Program-made: the position numbers and the translations under genes
Notes under the pieces: model-generated
Database searches by the model: none
What the model saw: the letters and a program-made list of their open reading frames with translations, nothing else
Told to the model about the DNA's origin: nothing
Part shown: positions 8,640-14,791 of the stretch, piece by piece
How the letters are laid out: each line of letters opens with the position of its first letter
Numbering within the stretch: position 1 is the first letter of the stretch
Source: Legionellaceae bacterium
Lineage (GTDB): Bacteria > Pseudomonadota > Gammaproteobacteria > Legionellales > Legionellaceae
Reading direction: 5' to 3'
Assembly (NCBI GenBank): GCA_947505025.1
Contig: CANNIJ010000006.1
Span: 1-23,351 of the forward strand
DNA length: 23,351 nucleotides

Positions 8640-8858
8640 ATGCCGACTAAAGGACGAGCGCCATCCATCGAACACCTGCGAGTATTAGGCAAAAACCCCG
8701 GATTAAAAAAGACAGAAACACTCATTAGACAAGTACAATCTGCCATTGAAAAATGGACTGATTATGCCGATAAAGCGGGCGTAATTAAGCGGACTACTAA
8801 GTATGTTTTGAGCAGTTTAAACGGGATAAACCGCAGTTCTTGGCCATTTAGCTACTGA
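8640..8858 (+). pseudogene. Degraded HipA-family kinase C-terminal fragment
   Basis: The 72-codon frame carries a pattern I associate with the C-terminal end of HipA-type serine/threonine kinases (toxins of hipBA toxin-antitoxin systems): KGRAPSIEHLRVLG, then an alpha-helical QVQSAIEKWTDYADKAGV, then KRTTKYVLSSLN. It lacks the whole kinase core, with no ATP-binding or catalytic HD/DFD-type motifs, and an in-frame TAA lies four codons upstream of the first ATG. There is no convincing ribosome-binding site. No hipB-like helix-turn-helix gene is visible nearby. I read this as the tail of a decayed gene. The family call rests on remembered pattern similarity only. Confidence 0.45.
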
Positions 8859-8901
8859 ATCAATTGACCTTGAACCCACTGAGTTGCTGATTGGAGTTAA
8901 C

Positions 8902-8930
8902 TTGACAAGGCATTACATGACTTCTACACT
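8902..8930 (+). promoter_or_regulatory. Sigma-70 promoter of the small Cys-rich gene
   Basis: A perfect -35 box TTGACA (8902-8907) is followed by exactly 17 nt and a -10 box TACACT (8925-8930, four of six consensus bases). The predicted transcript would start near 8937 and reach the ATG at 8986 after about 50 nt. Confidence 0.65.
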
Positions 8931-8985
8931 AAATTATACCAATTGTCTGACATTTGAACTGTAATAAAACTTTAAGGGGAAAAAG

Positions 8986-9210
8986 ATGCCTATCAAACCC
9001 AAGATGATAGTAAAAACATGGACCTTTCTGTTCCTCATACATATATCCAGCAATATACAAGCTAATGGAATATCATGTACCAGTGACATCGCTGGACAAA
9101 GATGCAAAGAAGATAGCTCTTGTGAAATGAAAGCCTGTGTAGGAGACGGATCAGGAAATTTTAATTGGCAATCCTTAGGGTGGCCGAACTGCAATGCTCC
9201 TTCTTGCTAA
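8986..9210 (+). CDS. Small secreted cysteine-rich protein, unknown function
   Basis: A 74-residue product with a basic start (MPIKPKMIVK), a hydrophobic core (TWTFLFLIHI) and a likely signal-peptidase site near NIQANG (residues 23-28), so it should be exported. The predicted mature part of about 46 residues has six cysteines (31, 40, 46, 51, 69, 74), the last being the C-terminal residue. It also has glycine- and asparagine-rich stretches and two tryptophans. An even cysteine count in an exported miniprotein suggests disulfide bonding. Expression signals are good: a promoter at 8902-8930 and AAGGGGA (8974-8980) five bases before the ATG. I do not recognise a family. It could be a secreted effector, toxin or antimicrobial-type peptide; the sequence does not decide. 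Confidence 0.7.
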   Translation: MPIKPKMIVKTWTFLFLIHISSNIQANGISCTSDIAGQRCKEDSSCEMKACVGDGSGNFNWQSLGWPNCNAPSC

Positions 9211-9252
9211 TAAAACAAGACATCTCTTGCTGTCGGCCAGGCCAATGTGCTC

Positions 9253-9282
9253 GTGACACAAGCATATGGTTTGGACTATTCT
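9253..9282 (+). promoter_or_regulatory. Possible promoter of the GGA-rich RNA
   Basis: GTGACA (9253-9258, five of six -35 bases) is separated by 18 nt from TATTCT (9277-9282, four of six -10 bases). This would start transcription near 9289. It is a modest match. An imperfect dyad, CTTGCTGTC (9226-9234) against GACACAAG (9255-9262), overlaps the -35 region and might bind a regulator. Confidence 0.35.
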
Positions 9283-9288
9283 ATATCT

Positions 9289-9374
9289 AAGGGAATACAT
9301 GGATGTAATTATAAAATATACGCGCAGGAAGCCCCGCCAAAGGATGGCGGTGCTGCAAGGATGCAGCACTTTTT
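9289..9374 (+). ncRNA. Candidate CsrA/RsmA-binding small RNA (CsrB/RsmY/RsmZ-like)
   Basis: About 86 nt holding five GGA triplets (9292-9294, 9301-9303, 9327-9329, 9342-9344, 9359-9361), with a sixth just upstream at 9273-9275. Three are placed in hairpin loops: TACA-TGGA-TGTA (9296-9307), which nearly matches the published CsrA consensus RUACARGGAUGU; CCGCC-AAAGGAT-GGCGG (9334-9350); and TGCTGC-AAGGAT-GCAGCA inside the terminator (9350-9369). The last two share the AAGGAT loop. A GCAGGAAGC segment also resembles repeats in pseudomonad Rsm RNAs. RNAs of this kind titrate the translational regulator CsrA/RsmA. The alternative, a 25-codon ORF at 9299-9376 with AAGGGA before it, is less likely because the terminator lies inside it. 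Start site and identity are inferred. Confidence 0.5.
9350..9374 (+). terminator. Intrinsic terminator
   Basis: A perfect 7-bp stem, GTGCTGC (9350-9356) and GCAGCAC (9363-9369), with loop AAGGAT, is followed directly by TTTTT (9370-9374). It ends plus-strand transcription from the small Cys-rich gene and/or the GGA-rich RNA, just before the convergent end of add. The minus-strand direction lacks an equivalent T-tract. Confidence 0.85.
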
Positions 9375-9376
9375 AA

Positions 9377-10351
9377 TCATAATTTAGCGTATAATTCTTC
9401 CTTTTCTGCTGGTGTGATAAATGCATGTTCAATTGCCATACGTGTAATATTCGTCATAATCTCATTTGAATAACCATATGCAGTTTGTACTCGTTCATAT
9501 TCTTTAGCTACACTGGTGCCCATAAACGGTGGATCATCTGAATTTATACTTATAGCTAGACCTTGCTCGAGAAATTGTGGGAATGGATGACAGTGCATGT
9601 CATTAAACAAACCTAGGGTCAAGTTACTGCTCGGGCAAATTTCTAATGCTATGTTACGCTCTTTGAGTAATGCTATCGTTTCTGGCGAATGCATAGCTTG
9701 GACACCATGGCCAATGCGTTTAATTGGTAAATGCTGTATGGCTTCAAGCATACCACTCGCTGGCGCAAATTCACCTGCATGCACCGTGCCAGATAAACCA
9801 GCATCAACAGCAATTTCGTAAGCTCTTTTGAACAACTTAGGTGGAAAGTTTACTTCATCACCGCCTAATCCAAAACCGGTTGCTGCAGGTATAGTATATT
9901 TTGCAGCTTGTTTAGCCACGCGAATTGCCGCATCGGCTCCAAAATGACGTACTGCAGTGATAATCACACGACCGATAATGCCAAATTTAGCGGCTGCATG
10001 CTCAATCGCAGATTGTATTGCGTGTAAATGCTCGATTGAAGGGATCCCACTGACCATCTCAGCATGATCCGGCGAGTACATCATTTCCACATAGATCGTG
10101 TCATCCAATGCATTGGCGCGTAAATAATCAAAAGTGATATCGTAGTAATCTTCTGGAGTTTTAATTAATGCGGCCAAAGTATCATATACCCGCAGAAAAT
10201 CCATAAATCCGTTCGATAAGTAAGTAGAATTATCGGGCGCAATTAAACCCTCAGGCATGACTAGATTATTCCGTTTGGCTAATGTGCGTGCGAGCTCAGG
10301 AGGGATTGTGCCCTCTAAATGAACATGTAATTCAGCTTTTTTTATAGACAT
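9377..10351 (-). CDS. add: Adenosine deaminase family protein
   Basis: Zinc-dependent amidohydrolase that deaminates adenosine to inosine in purine salvage; some relatives act on adenine. The 324-residue protein shows metal ligands HVH (H9, H11), VHAGE (H191, catalytic E194), GHG (H215) and SDDPPFMGT (D272, D273). VEMMYSPDH and GFGLGGDE support adenosine rather than adenine specificity, and the wording resembles forms common in alphaproteobacteria. The open frame runs to 10414, but the ATG at 10351 has AGGGG upstream at normal spacing and places HVHLEG at the usual distance from the N-terminus. It is divergent from the 62-aa gene, with a shared 92-bp promoter region. Confidence 0.9.
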   Translation of the reverse strand: MSIKKAELHVHLEGTIPPELARTLAKRNNLVMPEGLIAPDNSTYLSNGFMDFLRVYDTLAALIKTPEDYYDITFDYLRANALDDTIYVEMMYSPDHAEMVSGIPSIEHLHAIQSAIEHAAAKFGIIGRVIITAVRHFGADAAIRVAKQAAKYTIPAATGFGLGGDEVNFPPKLFKRAYEIAVDAGLSGTVHAGEFAPASGMLEAIQHLPIKRIGHGVQAMHSPETIALLKERNIALEICPSSNLTLGLFNDMHCHPFPQFLEQGLAISINSDDPPFMGTSVAKEYERVQTAYGYSNEIMTNITRMAIEHAFITPAEKEELYAKL

Positions 10352-10392
10352 TGTTCTGAACCCCTTGTAATATAGCGCGTGAATGCGCATAG

Positions 10393-10422
10393 TATATACC
10401 TTAATCATTAGCAAAAAAGCAA
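10393..10422 (-). promoter_or_regulatory. Possible promoter for add
   Basis: Read leftward, TTGCTT (10422-10417) is followed by 18 nt and TATATA (10398-10393), giving a start near 10386 and a leader of about 35 nt to the add ATG. The same 92-bp gap must also hold the promoter of the divergent 62-aa/thioesterase pair. For that strand I see only a weak TTGTAA (10365-10370) with CATAGT (10388-10393). Confidence 0.4.
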
Positions 10423-10443
10423 TACCTGAATAAGGATCTTTGG

Positions 10444-10632
10444 ATGAATCAGCAAGATATCGATAGGGCCTATGTTAGCCCTTATGACCGGTTTTTATTT
10501 GAGTTCGATGCAACTCATCCACGCACTGTCGCTCAATTGCAAGAAATTGCAAAATATCAACGTATTTTTGAGTTGCGTGATCACGTACAAAACTTGCCGC
10601 TGGATCATAGCTTACTCGACGAGAGTATTTAA
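10444..10632 (+). CDS. Small protein of unknown function (62 aa)
   Basis: An acidic, soluble-looking 62-residue protein without signal peptide or membrane segment. Visible blocks are SPYDRFLFEFDATHPRT, then AQLQEIAKYQRIFELRDH, which reads as a helix. I do not recognise a named family. It is probably real: ATG at 10444 with AAGGA (10432-10436) at 7-nt spacing, and a stop only 2 nt before the GTG of the thioesterase, so the two are almost certainly co-translated. Its position suggests a role tied to the thioesterase, but nothing in the sequence shows one. Confidence 0.75.
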   Translation: MNQQDIDRAYVSPYDRFLFEFDATHPRTVAQLQEIAKYQRIFELRDHVQNLPLDHSLLDESI

Positions 10633-10634
10633 TC

Positions 10635-11066
10635 GTGACGGTCTGGTTTAATACGTTAACTCTAGCGCAACTAAATGAGCGTGCACAGCAAACCTTGGCT
10701 GAAGTTTTATACATTAACTTTACCGAGATTGGTGATGATTTTTTGATTGCGACTATGCCTGTGCATGAGAGGGTTAAACAACCAATGGGTATTGTGCATG
10801 GTGGCGCAAATGTTGTATTGGCTGAAACGGTTGCTAGTACTGCGGCTAATATGGTTGTGGATTTGGAGCTATATTATTGCGTTGGACTAGAAATCAACGC
10901 CAATCATTTAAGACCAGTAACTTCAGGGATTCTCACTGCAATCACACGCCCAATCCATCTTGGACGCACCACTCAAATTTGGACCGTGGATATATTTAAT
11001 GATGCAGGTAAACAAACTTGTGTTTCGCGTATGACCGCATCAGTAGTTCCGCGTTCCAGAGGGTAA
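10635..11066 (+). CDS. Hotdog-fold acyl-CoA thioesterase (PaaI/YdiI-like)
   Basis: Hydrolyses acyl- or aryl-CoA thioesters in the cytoplasm. The 143-residue protein matches the YdiI/MenI branch: MPVHERVKQPMGIVHGGANVVLAE, with HGG at 55-57, the likely catalytic E64 and supporting Q49. Then comes VGLEINANHLRP with H91, and a C-terminal segment with LGRTTQIWTVDIFNDAGK. YdiI of E. coli cleaves 1,4-dihydroxy-2-naphthoyl-CoA in menaquinone synthesis, but no menaquinone genes are nearby, so the substrate is open. The start is GTG at 10635, 2 nt after the upstream stop, consistent with translational coupling. It converges on pit, with a strong inverted repeat between them. Confidence 0.9.
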   Translation: MTVWFNTLTLAQLNERAQQTLAEVLYINFTEIGDDFLIATMPVHERVKQPMGIVHGGANVVLAETVASTAANMVVDLELYYCVGLEINANHLRPVTSGILTAITRPIHLGRTTQIWTVDIFNDAGKQTCVSRMTASVVPRSRG

Positions 11067-11085
11067 GTTTCAGATGAATGGCATG

Positions 11086-11116
11086 TGCATGTATTGTTAT
11101 TTTAACAATACATGCA
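11086..11116. repeat. Perfect 14-bp inverted repeat at convergent gene ends
   Basis: The left arm TGCATGTATTGTTA (11086-11099) and right arm TAACAATACATGCA (11103-11116) are exact complements around a 3-nt TTT loop. The right arm and loop encode the last residues of the pit product and the left arm includes its stop. It lies 20 nt after the thioesterase stop. Neither strand has a T-tract after it, so it is not a canonical intrinsic terminator. It may protect or delimit 3' ends of both transcripts. Confidence 0.75.
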
Positions 11117-12350
11117 GAATCTTGTAAGACAATATTGTTAATAAAGAAGCCGCTGGCAGAGTTAAAATCCAAGAAGTGAAAATGTTACGTATCACAATTA
11201 AATTTAATGCTCCAATACCACGTGCTAATCCAACCCCCAGGACTGATCCGACTAATGTTTGTGTCGCTGAAACCGGGATCCCCATGCTAGTTGCAAAAAC
11301 CACTGTTGTAGCTGCTGCCAGAGTGGCGGCGAATGCACGGCTTGGAGTTAAGGCGGTGATTGAACTACCGACTGTTTCAATCACCCTGCGACCATAGAAT
11401 AAAAAACCACTAATTACGCCAACACAAGCTAATAAAATAATCCAATTTGGATACGCCTGCATGTGGCCTGAATTTACCGCATTATGGGTTAATGTGTATA
11501 CCAATGTTAGCGGACCTACTGCCAATGCAACATCATTGGATCCATGGGCGAAGACCATGGCGCATGCGGTCATAGCCATGAGGACTGCAAAATATTGCTC
11601 TACTTGGATGAAATAGTCGCGTCGATTCATGTTGGGTTGCTCGGGGATACGTCGAATAAAAAACATACCCAGCAAAGTCATGCATGTACTGCTGCCCAAA
11701 ATAACCATCATTTTTTCAGGCGTAGTAAGTTGTACGTGAAAGTGTGTTAGACCTTTTAGAACAGTAATAAAGGATAATATACATCCTACTAAAAACAGAT
11801 AGAAAGGCACATACATTTTTGCGCGCGCCAGGGGATTACTGTTAACAAAGATTGTTTGTTGAATGCTGATAAATAATAGGTAGCCAGTTATCCCAGCAAT
11901 TAATGGTGAACTGATCCAGCCAATAGCAATGTGTGAAACTTGATGCCAATGAATGGCGTCTTTGCCTAATACCAGAACGCCAAAGCCCACCATTGATCCA
12001 ACCAAGGCATTTGTGATGGATACAGGAACACCCAAGTAACTGGCTAGGTTCATCCACAGAGTACATGCTAATAAGACACTTAACATGCCCTCAATTAAGA
12101 TAACTGGATTCTCATACAGTTGACTGGTATTGATGATTCCATCACGCATGGTTTCAGTAACGCCAGTGCCGCCAAAAAAGGCTCCGGCAAACTCAAAGAT
12201 TATGGCAATACACATAGCTTGACGCACACTCACAGCTTTAGAGCCCATGGTTGTGCTCATGACATTAGCTAGATCGTTGGCCCCAACACCCCAGGTCATG
12301 AGAAAGCATAAAAGAACTGCTGTTGATAAAAATAATACAGAATGATCCAT
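11097..12350 (-). CDS. Low-affinity inorganic phosphate transporter, PiT family
   Basis: Inner-membrane symporter importing phosphate, usually as a metal-phosphate complex with protons. The 417-residue protein is hydrophobic, with about ten membrane segments, and carries the two family signatures that mark its duplicated halves: GANDLANVMST starting near residue 23, and AHGSNDVALAVGPL near 269-281. It also has GVPVSITNALVGSMVG and its C-terminal counterpart GIPVSATQTLVGSVLGVG. Length is in the PiT range. It starts 9 nt after the DUF47 gene, forming the usual two-gene unit. Metal uptake by PiT proteins is known, so phosphate may not be the only cargo. Confidence 0.94.
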   Translation of the reverse strand: MDHSVLFLSTAVLLCFLMTWGVGANDLANVMSTTMGSKAVSVRQAMCIAIIFEFAGAFFGGTGVTETMRDGIINTSQLYENPVILIEGMLSVLLACTLWMNLASYLGVPVSITNALVGSMVGFGVLVLGKDAIHWHQVSHIAIGWISSPLIAGITGYLLFISIQQTIFVNSNPLARAKMYVPFYLFLVGCILSFITVLKGLTHFHVQLTTPEKMMVILGSSTCMTLLGMFFIRRIPEQPNMNRRDYFIQVEQYFAVLMAMTACAMVFAHGSNDVALAVGPLTLVYTLTHNAVNSGHMQAYPNWIILLACVGVISGFLFYGRRVIETVGSSITALTPSRAFAATLAAATTVVFATSMGIPVSATQTLVGSVLGVGLARGIGALNLIVIRNIFTSWILTLPAASLLTILSYKILHVLLK

Positions 12351-12359
12351 AGATATGAT

Positions 12360-13031
12360 TTACCGTGCAATGAGAATTTGTAGGCGACCACCAACATTCT
12401 GGGCGTGGTCAGCCAGCTCGCCAGTCCATTGTACTAGTTTGTATAAAAAAATTACATCAATTGCAGGCAATTCCTTTTCCAGCTTAAAGATATGATTTTG
12501 TATCTCAGCAAGTTTATGATCACAATCATGCTCAATTTGATCGAGGATTACAATCATCGCTTCTACCAGGCCAACCTCACTGCCTCTGAAGCCAGTTTCC
12601 AGTAATTCATCGAGCTCATTGATGGCTTTACAGGCTTGTTTTGCAGCATCTAAACAGCGACTTAAGAAAGCCATAAATAGTTCTGCAATGCTATCTGGTA
12701 TCAACATATGTCTGTTAGCGATCAGATTTGCAATGTCTTCAGCTTTATTGGCAATATTATCTTGCGCACTGAGCAGTTCTAAAAGATCTGTACGAGCGAC
12801 TGGAAGAAAAAGACCGGTGGGCAGATGTAAACGCAGATCACGCTTAATGCGGTCGGCTTTCTTTTCCATGGAGGTAATCTTTTCTTTCAGTAATTCTACT
12901 GTATTCCAATCTTGTTTTAGCACTGCTTCAAAAAAAGGAAACAGTAGTATTGCGCAATTATAGGTTTGATGGATATGCTGTTCGATCGTGCGAATTGGTG
13001 ATGGACCAAACATGTTAAATATACTACCCAT
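12360..13031 (-). CDS. DUF47/PhoU-like Pit accessory protein
   Basis: A 223-residue, largely alpha-helical cytoplasmic protein of the TIGR00153/DUF47 family, distantly related to PhoU and commonly encoded with PiT transporters, whose activity it is thought to modulate. Recognisable stretches are an N-terminal helix (TIEQHIHQTYNCAILLFPFF), EKITSMEKKADRIKRDLRLHLPTGLFLPVARTDLLELLSAQD in the first bundle (acidic and histidine residues possibly metal-binding), and the late LYKLVQWTGELADHAQNVG. The ATG at 13031 has AAGG about 9 nt upstream. Its stop is 9 nt before pit, so the pair is one transcript. Function is by family association. Confidence 0.9.
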   Translation of the reverse strand: MGSIFNMFGPSPIRTIEQHIHQTYNCAILLFPFFEAVLKQDWNTVELLKEKITSMEKKADRIKRDLRLHLPTGLFLPVARTDLLELLSAQDNIANKAEDIANLIANRHMLIPDSIAELFMAFLSRCLDAAKQACKAINELDELLETGFRGSEVGLVEAMIVILDQIEHDCDHKLAEIQNHIFKLEKELPAIDVIFLYKLVQWTGELADHAQNVGGRLQILIAR

Positions 13032-13057
13032 GACTCATTACCTTAATAATAATTTAC

Positions 13058-13086
13058 TTGTCCTAAAGAGAATAACATGATATTTT
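13058..13086 (+). promoter_or_regulatory. Possible promoter for the lipoprotein gene
   Basis: TTGTCC (13058-13063), 17 nt, then TATTTT (13081-13086), each four of six consensus bases. Transcription would begin near 13093, giving a 25-nt leader before the GTG at 13118. The divergent DUF47-pit unit must start from the same gap, but I see no clear minus-strand promoter. Confidence 0.4.
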
Positions 13087-13117
13087 GGCACATTAATCAT
13101 CTTACTGGTAGTTATTT

Positions 13118-13828
13118 GTGTTTCGTTGGTTGGTTTTAATCTTGATATTGACTGCTGCCGGTTGCACCAGTCGCATACCATTACAACTTGGTAACACGCG
13201 TGTATTGATTGTACGCGAAGAACATGGTGCAGGTAAATCATTTATTCATTTACATCAAAATGAAACAACTGCATTAAAGGCCGCGGAGCATATTATTCGA
13301 ACTGAAGGCGGCTCATTAATAACGCTAGTGCATCCTGGTGAGCGGACTATAGTTTTTAAACTCCACGGGAAAAGATATGAGTTTGATCCTAATAGAATGT
13401 TTTCCGATGCAGGGATTAAAAAAACCTTAAAACTATATGGAGCATATACGCCAGCTGCGCACCGTGTAGTTAAGAGTTTTAGCAACATAGTTAAAAGTTT
13501 ATTGCCAGCTGGCCCAATAATTGCCGTGCACAATAATAAAGATTATTGTATTCGCAACTACTTGCCGGGACATTCTATGGCCAGTGATGCGGGTGCAATC
13601 TTTTTAGATCCACATGCAAATCCAAGAAATTTTTACGTATTAACTCAGCGTAAAGATTACCAGGATTTAAACCACTATAACCGTGTTTTACAAGCACATA
13701 ATGCAGCCGATGATGGCAGCTTATCTATATACTTATCCAGTAGAAAGTATATTAATGTTGAAGCCGGATATGATCAATTATCCGCGCAAATTTCGATGTT
13801 ACAGAGAATTGTATCGCCTGGTTCCTAG
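13118..13828 (+). CDS. Putative lipoprotein of unknown function, possible hydrolase
   Basis: The 236-residue product begins MFRWLVLILILTAAGC, a signal sequence ending in a probable lipobox (Cys16), so it should be anchored in the cell envelope. The body has blocks that look conserved: HLHQNETTALKAA (44-56), EGGSLITLVHPGERTIVF (63-80), YEFDPNRMFSDAGIKKTL (87-104), AVHNN (136-140), DDGSLSIYL (198-206) and YINVEAG (211-217). The pattern H..E, HNN and NVEAG would suit a metal-dependent peptidase or amidase, but I cannot name the family and the function is a guess. The GTG at 13118 is the only good start: a stop lies three codons upstream and later starts would lose the signal. No strong ribosome-binding site is visible. 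Confidence 0.75.
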   Translation: MFRWLVLILILTAAGCTSRIPLQLGNTRVLIVREEHGAGKSFIHLHQNETTALKAAEHIIRTEGGSLITLVHPGERTIVFKLHGKRYEFDPNRMFSDAGIKKTLKLYGAYTPAAHRVVKSFSNIVKSLLPAGPIIAVHNNKDYCIRNYLPGHSMASDAGAIFLDPHANPRNFYVLTQRKDYQDLNHYNRVLQAHNAADDGSLSIYLSSRKYINVEAGYDQLSAQISMLQRIVSPGS

Positions 13829-13886
13829 CCGCATAGCTTATTCAAATATTATGGTTCTCCAGGCGGTGCCTTACCAAGACAATACA

Positions 13887-14666
13887 CTACGTCTTAGCAA
13901 CCGGTTGCTGGGGGTGTTCCTTGGCTATAAAGTGCTGAATATCTGCCACCGTACTCATGAATTGTGCCGGGAAGATAATCGTTGAATTTTTTTCTACAGA
14001 AATTTCTGCCAGGGTTTGTAAATTTCTAAGTTGTAAGGCAATTGGGTGCTTCATCATAATGTCAGCAGTATCCGCTAATTTTTGTGCCGATAAAAACTCA
14101 CCTTCGGCAGAAATGATTTTAGCTCTTTTTTCACGCTCAGCCTCCGCTTGCTTGGCAATCGCACGCCGCATGTTATCAGGTAACTCAATGTCCTTGATTT
14201 CAACACTATTCACAACAACTCCCCACGCCTCAGTGTAGGCATCCAGGATTTTAGTGATCTCAGCGTTGATAGTAATACGCTCTGATAAGATCTCATCTAA
14301 TTGAAATTTGCCCACAATATTACGCAGAGAAGTTTGAGCTATTTGATCGATGGCTGCATATACATCCTGAATCGCCACAATACTTTTAACGGCATCGACT
14401 ATCTTAAAATAAGCTACGGCGGATATATCAACCGAAACATTGTCTTTTGTAATTATTTTTTGCGGAGGTATAGGCAGTGTGATAATGCGCATATCAACCA
14501 ATCTGATCCAGTCAATGAATGGAATGACTAAATTTAACCCAGGGTCTCGGATACTAACTATTTTCCCGAATCTAAAGACAACGCCGATTTCATATTGCTG
14601 CACAATTCTAAAACCTAAAAAGATTAATATGACTGTGAACAATGCGAGTACCATTAGCAGCGCCAT
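13887..14666 (-). CDS. Slipin/stomatin-like SPFH (band 7) membrane protein
   Basis: A 259-residue inner-membrane-associated scaffold protein. It has a hydrophobic N-terminal anchor (about residues 1-20), then the SPFH core: IVQQYEIGVVFRFGKIVSIRDPGLNLVIPFID, TLPIPPQKIITKDNVSVDISAVAYFKI, SLRNIVGKFQLDEIL and AYTEAWGVVVNSVEIKDIELPDNMRRAIAKQAEAEREKRAKII. This is the classic bacterial slipin order. Such proteins are thought to organise membrane microdomains and usually sit beside an NfeD-type gene, which is absent here. The frame could start at a GTG (14681), but GGTGGAG lies directly before the ATG at 14666, which I prefer. The last codons include an exact 14-base palindrome (13896-13909). It converges on the lipoprotein gene and diverges from nuoA. 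Confidence 0.9.
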   Translation of the reverse strand: MALLMVLALFTVILIFLGFRIVQQYEIGVVFRFGKIVSIRDPGLNLVIPFIDWIRLVDMRIITLPIPPQKIITKDNVSVDISAVAYFKIVDAVKSIVAIQDVYAAIDQIAQTSLRNIVGKFQLDEILSERITINAEITKILDAYTEAWGVVVNSVEIKDIELPDNMRRAIAKQAEAEREKRAKIISAEGEFLSAQKLADTADIMMKHPIALQLRNLQTLAEISVEKNSTIIFPAQFMSTVADIQHFIAKEHPQQPVAKT

Positions 14667-14736
14667 GTATTTCTCCACCAACCTATTATTTATTTAGTGT
14701 AGCTTACCTTAGCCTTGAATACATCCAAGTAAAAAG

Positions 14737-14765
14737 TTGACCTAAATATTCTCTTCGGTTATGAT
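14737..14765 (+). promoter_or_regulatory. Promoter of the nuo operon
   Basis: TTGACC (14737-14742, five of six) is followed by exactly 17 nt and TATGAT (14760-14765, five of six). Transcription should begin near 14772, leaving a leader of about 20 nt that contains GGAG before the nuoA ATG. This is the best sigma-70 match in the window. Confidence 0.75.
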
Positions 14766-14791
14766 GCAATTTGCTTTCCTGGAGAACATTT

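Larger units (their letters stand above)
8483..8985. other. Low-gene-density stretch between tkt and the small secreted protein gene
   Basis: About 500 bases with no intact gene. It contains the 5' leader of the tkt operon (8483 to about 8640, read leftward), the HipA-like remnant and the promoter of the small Cys-rich gene. I looked for a strong sigma-70 promoter for tkt on the minus strand and found only weak matches, for example a TATACC near 8581-8586 without a good -35 partner. On the plus strand 8461-8600 is also open but has no plausible start and no recognisable similarity. No tRNA, IS end or direct-repeat array is apparent. Confidence 0.5.

Noticed and set aside
9202..9229. Alternating TCTTG / CAAGA / TCTTG arms that could form mutually exclusive hairpins
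   Set aside because: The stems are only 5 bp and A/T-flanked, too weak to support an attenuator or riboswitch claim.
9175..9369. Minus-strand 64-aa frame with several cysteines opposite the small RNA candidate
   Set aside because: No ribosome-binding site or recognisable domain; it is the antisense of the terminator hairpins and the Cys-rich gene end.
9299..9376. A 25-codon plus-strand ORF with AAGGGA before its ATG, ending at the TAA after the terminator T-tract
   Set aside because: The intrinsic terminator lies inside the frame, so most transcripts would end before the stop codon. The GGA-loop structure explains the segment better. Kept as the main alternative to the small RNA.
13896..13909. 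Exact palindrome AGCAACCGGTTGCT near the slipin stop
   Set aside because: It lies within coding sequence, has no loop and no T-tract on either strand; a short palindrome like this can arise by chance.
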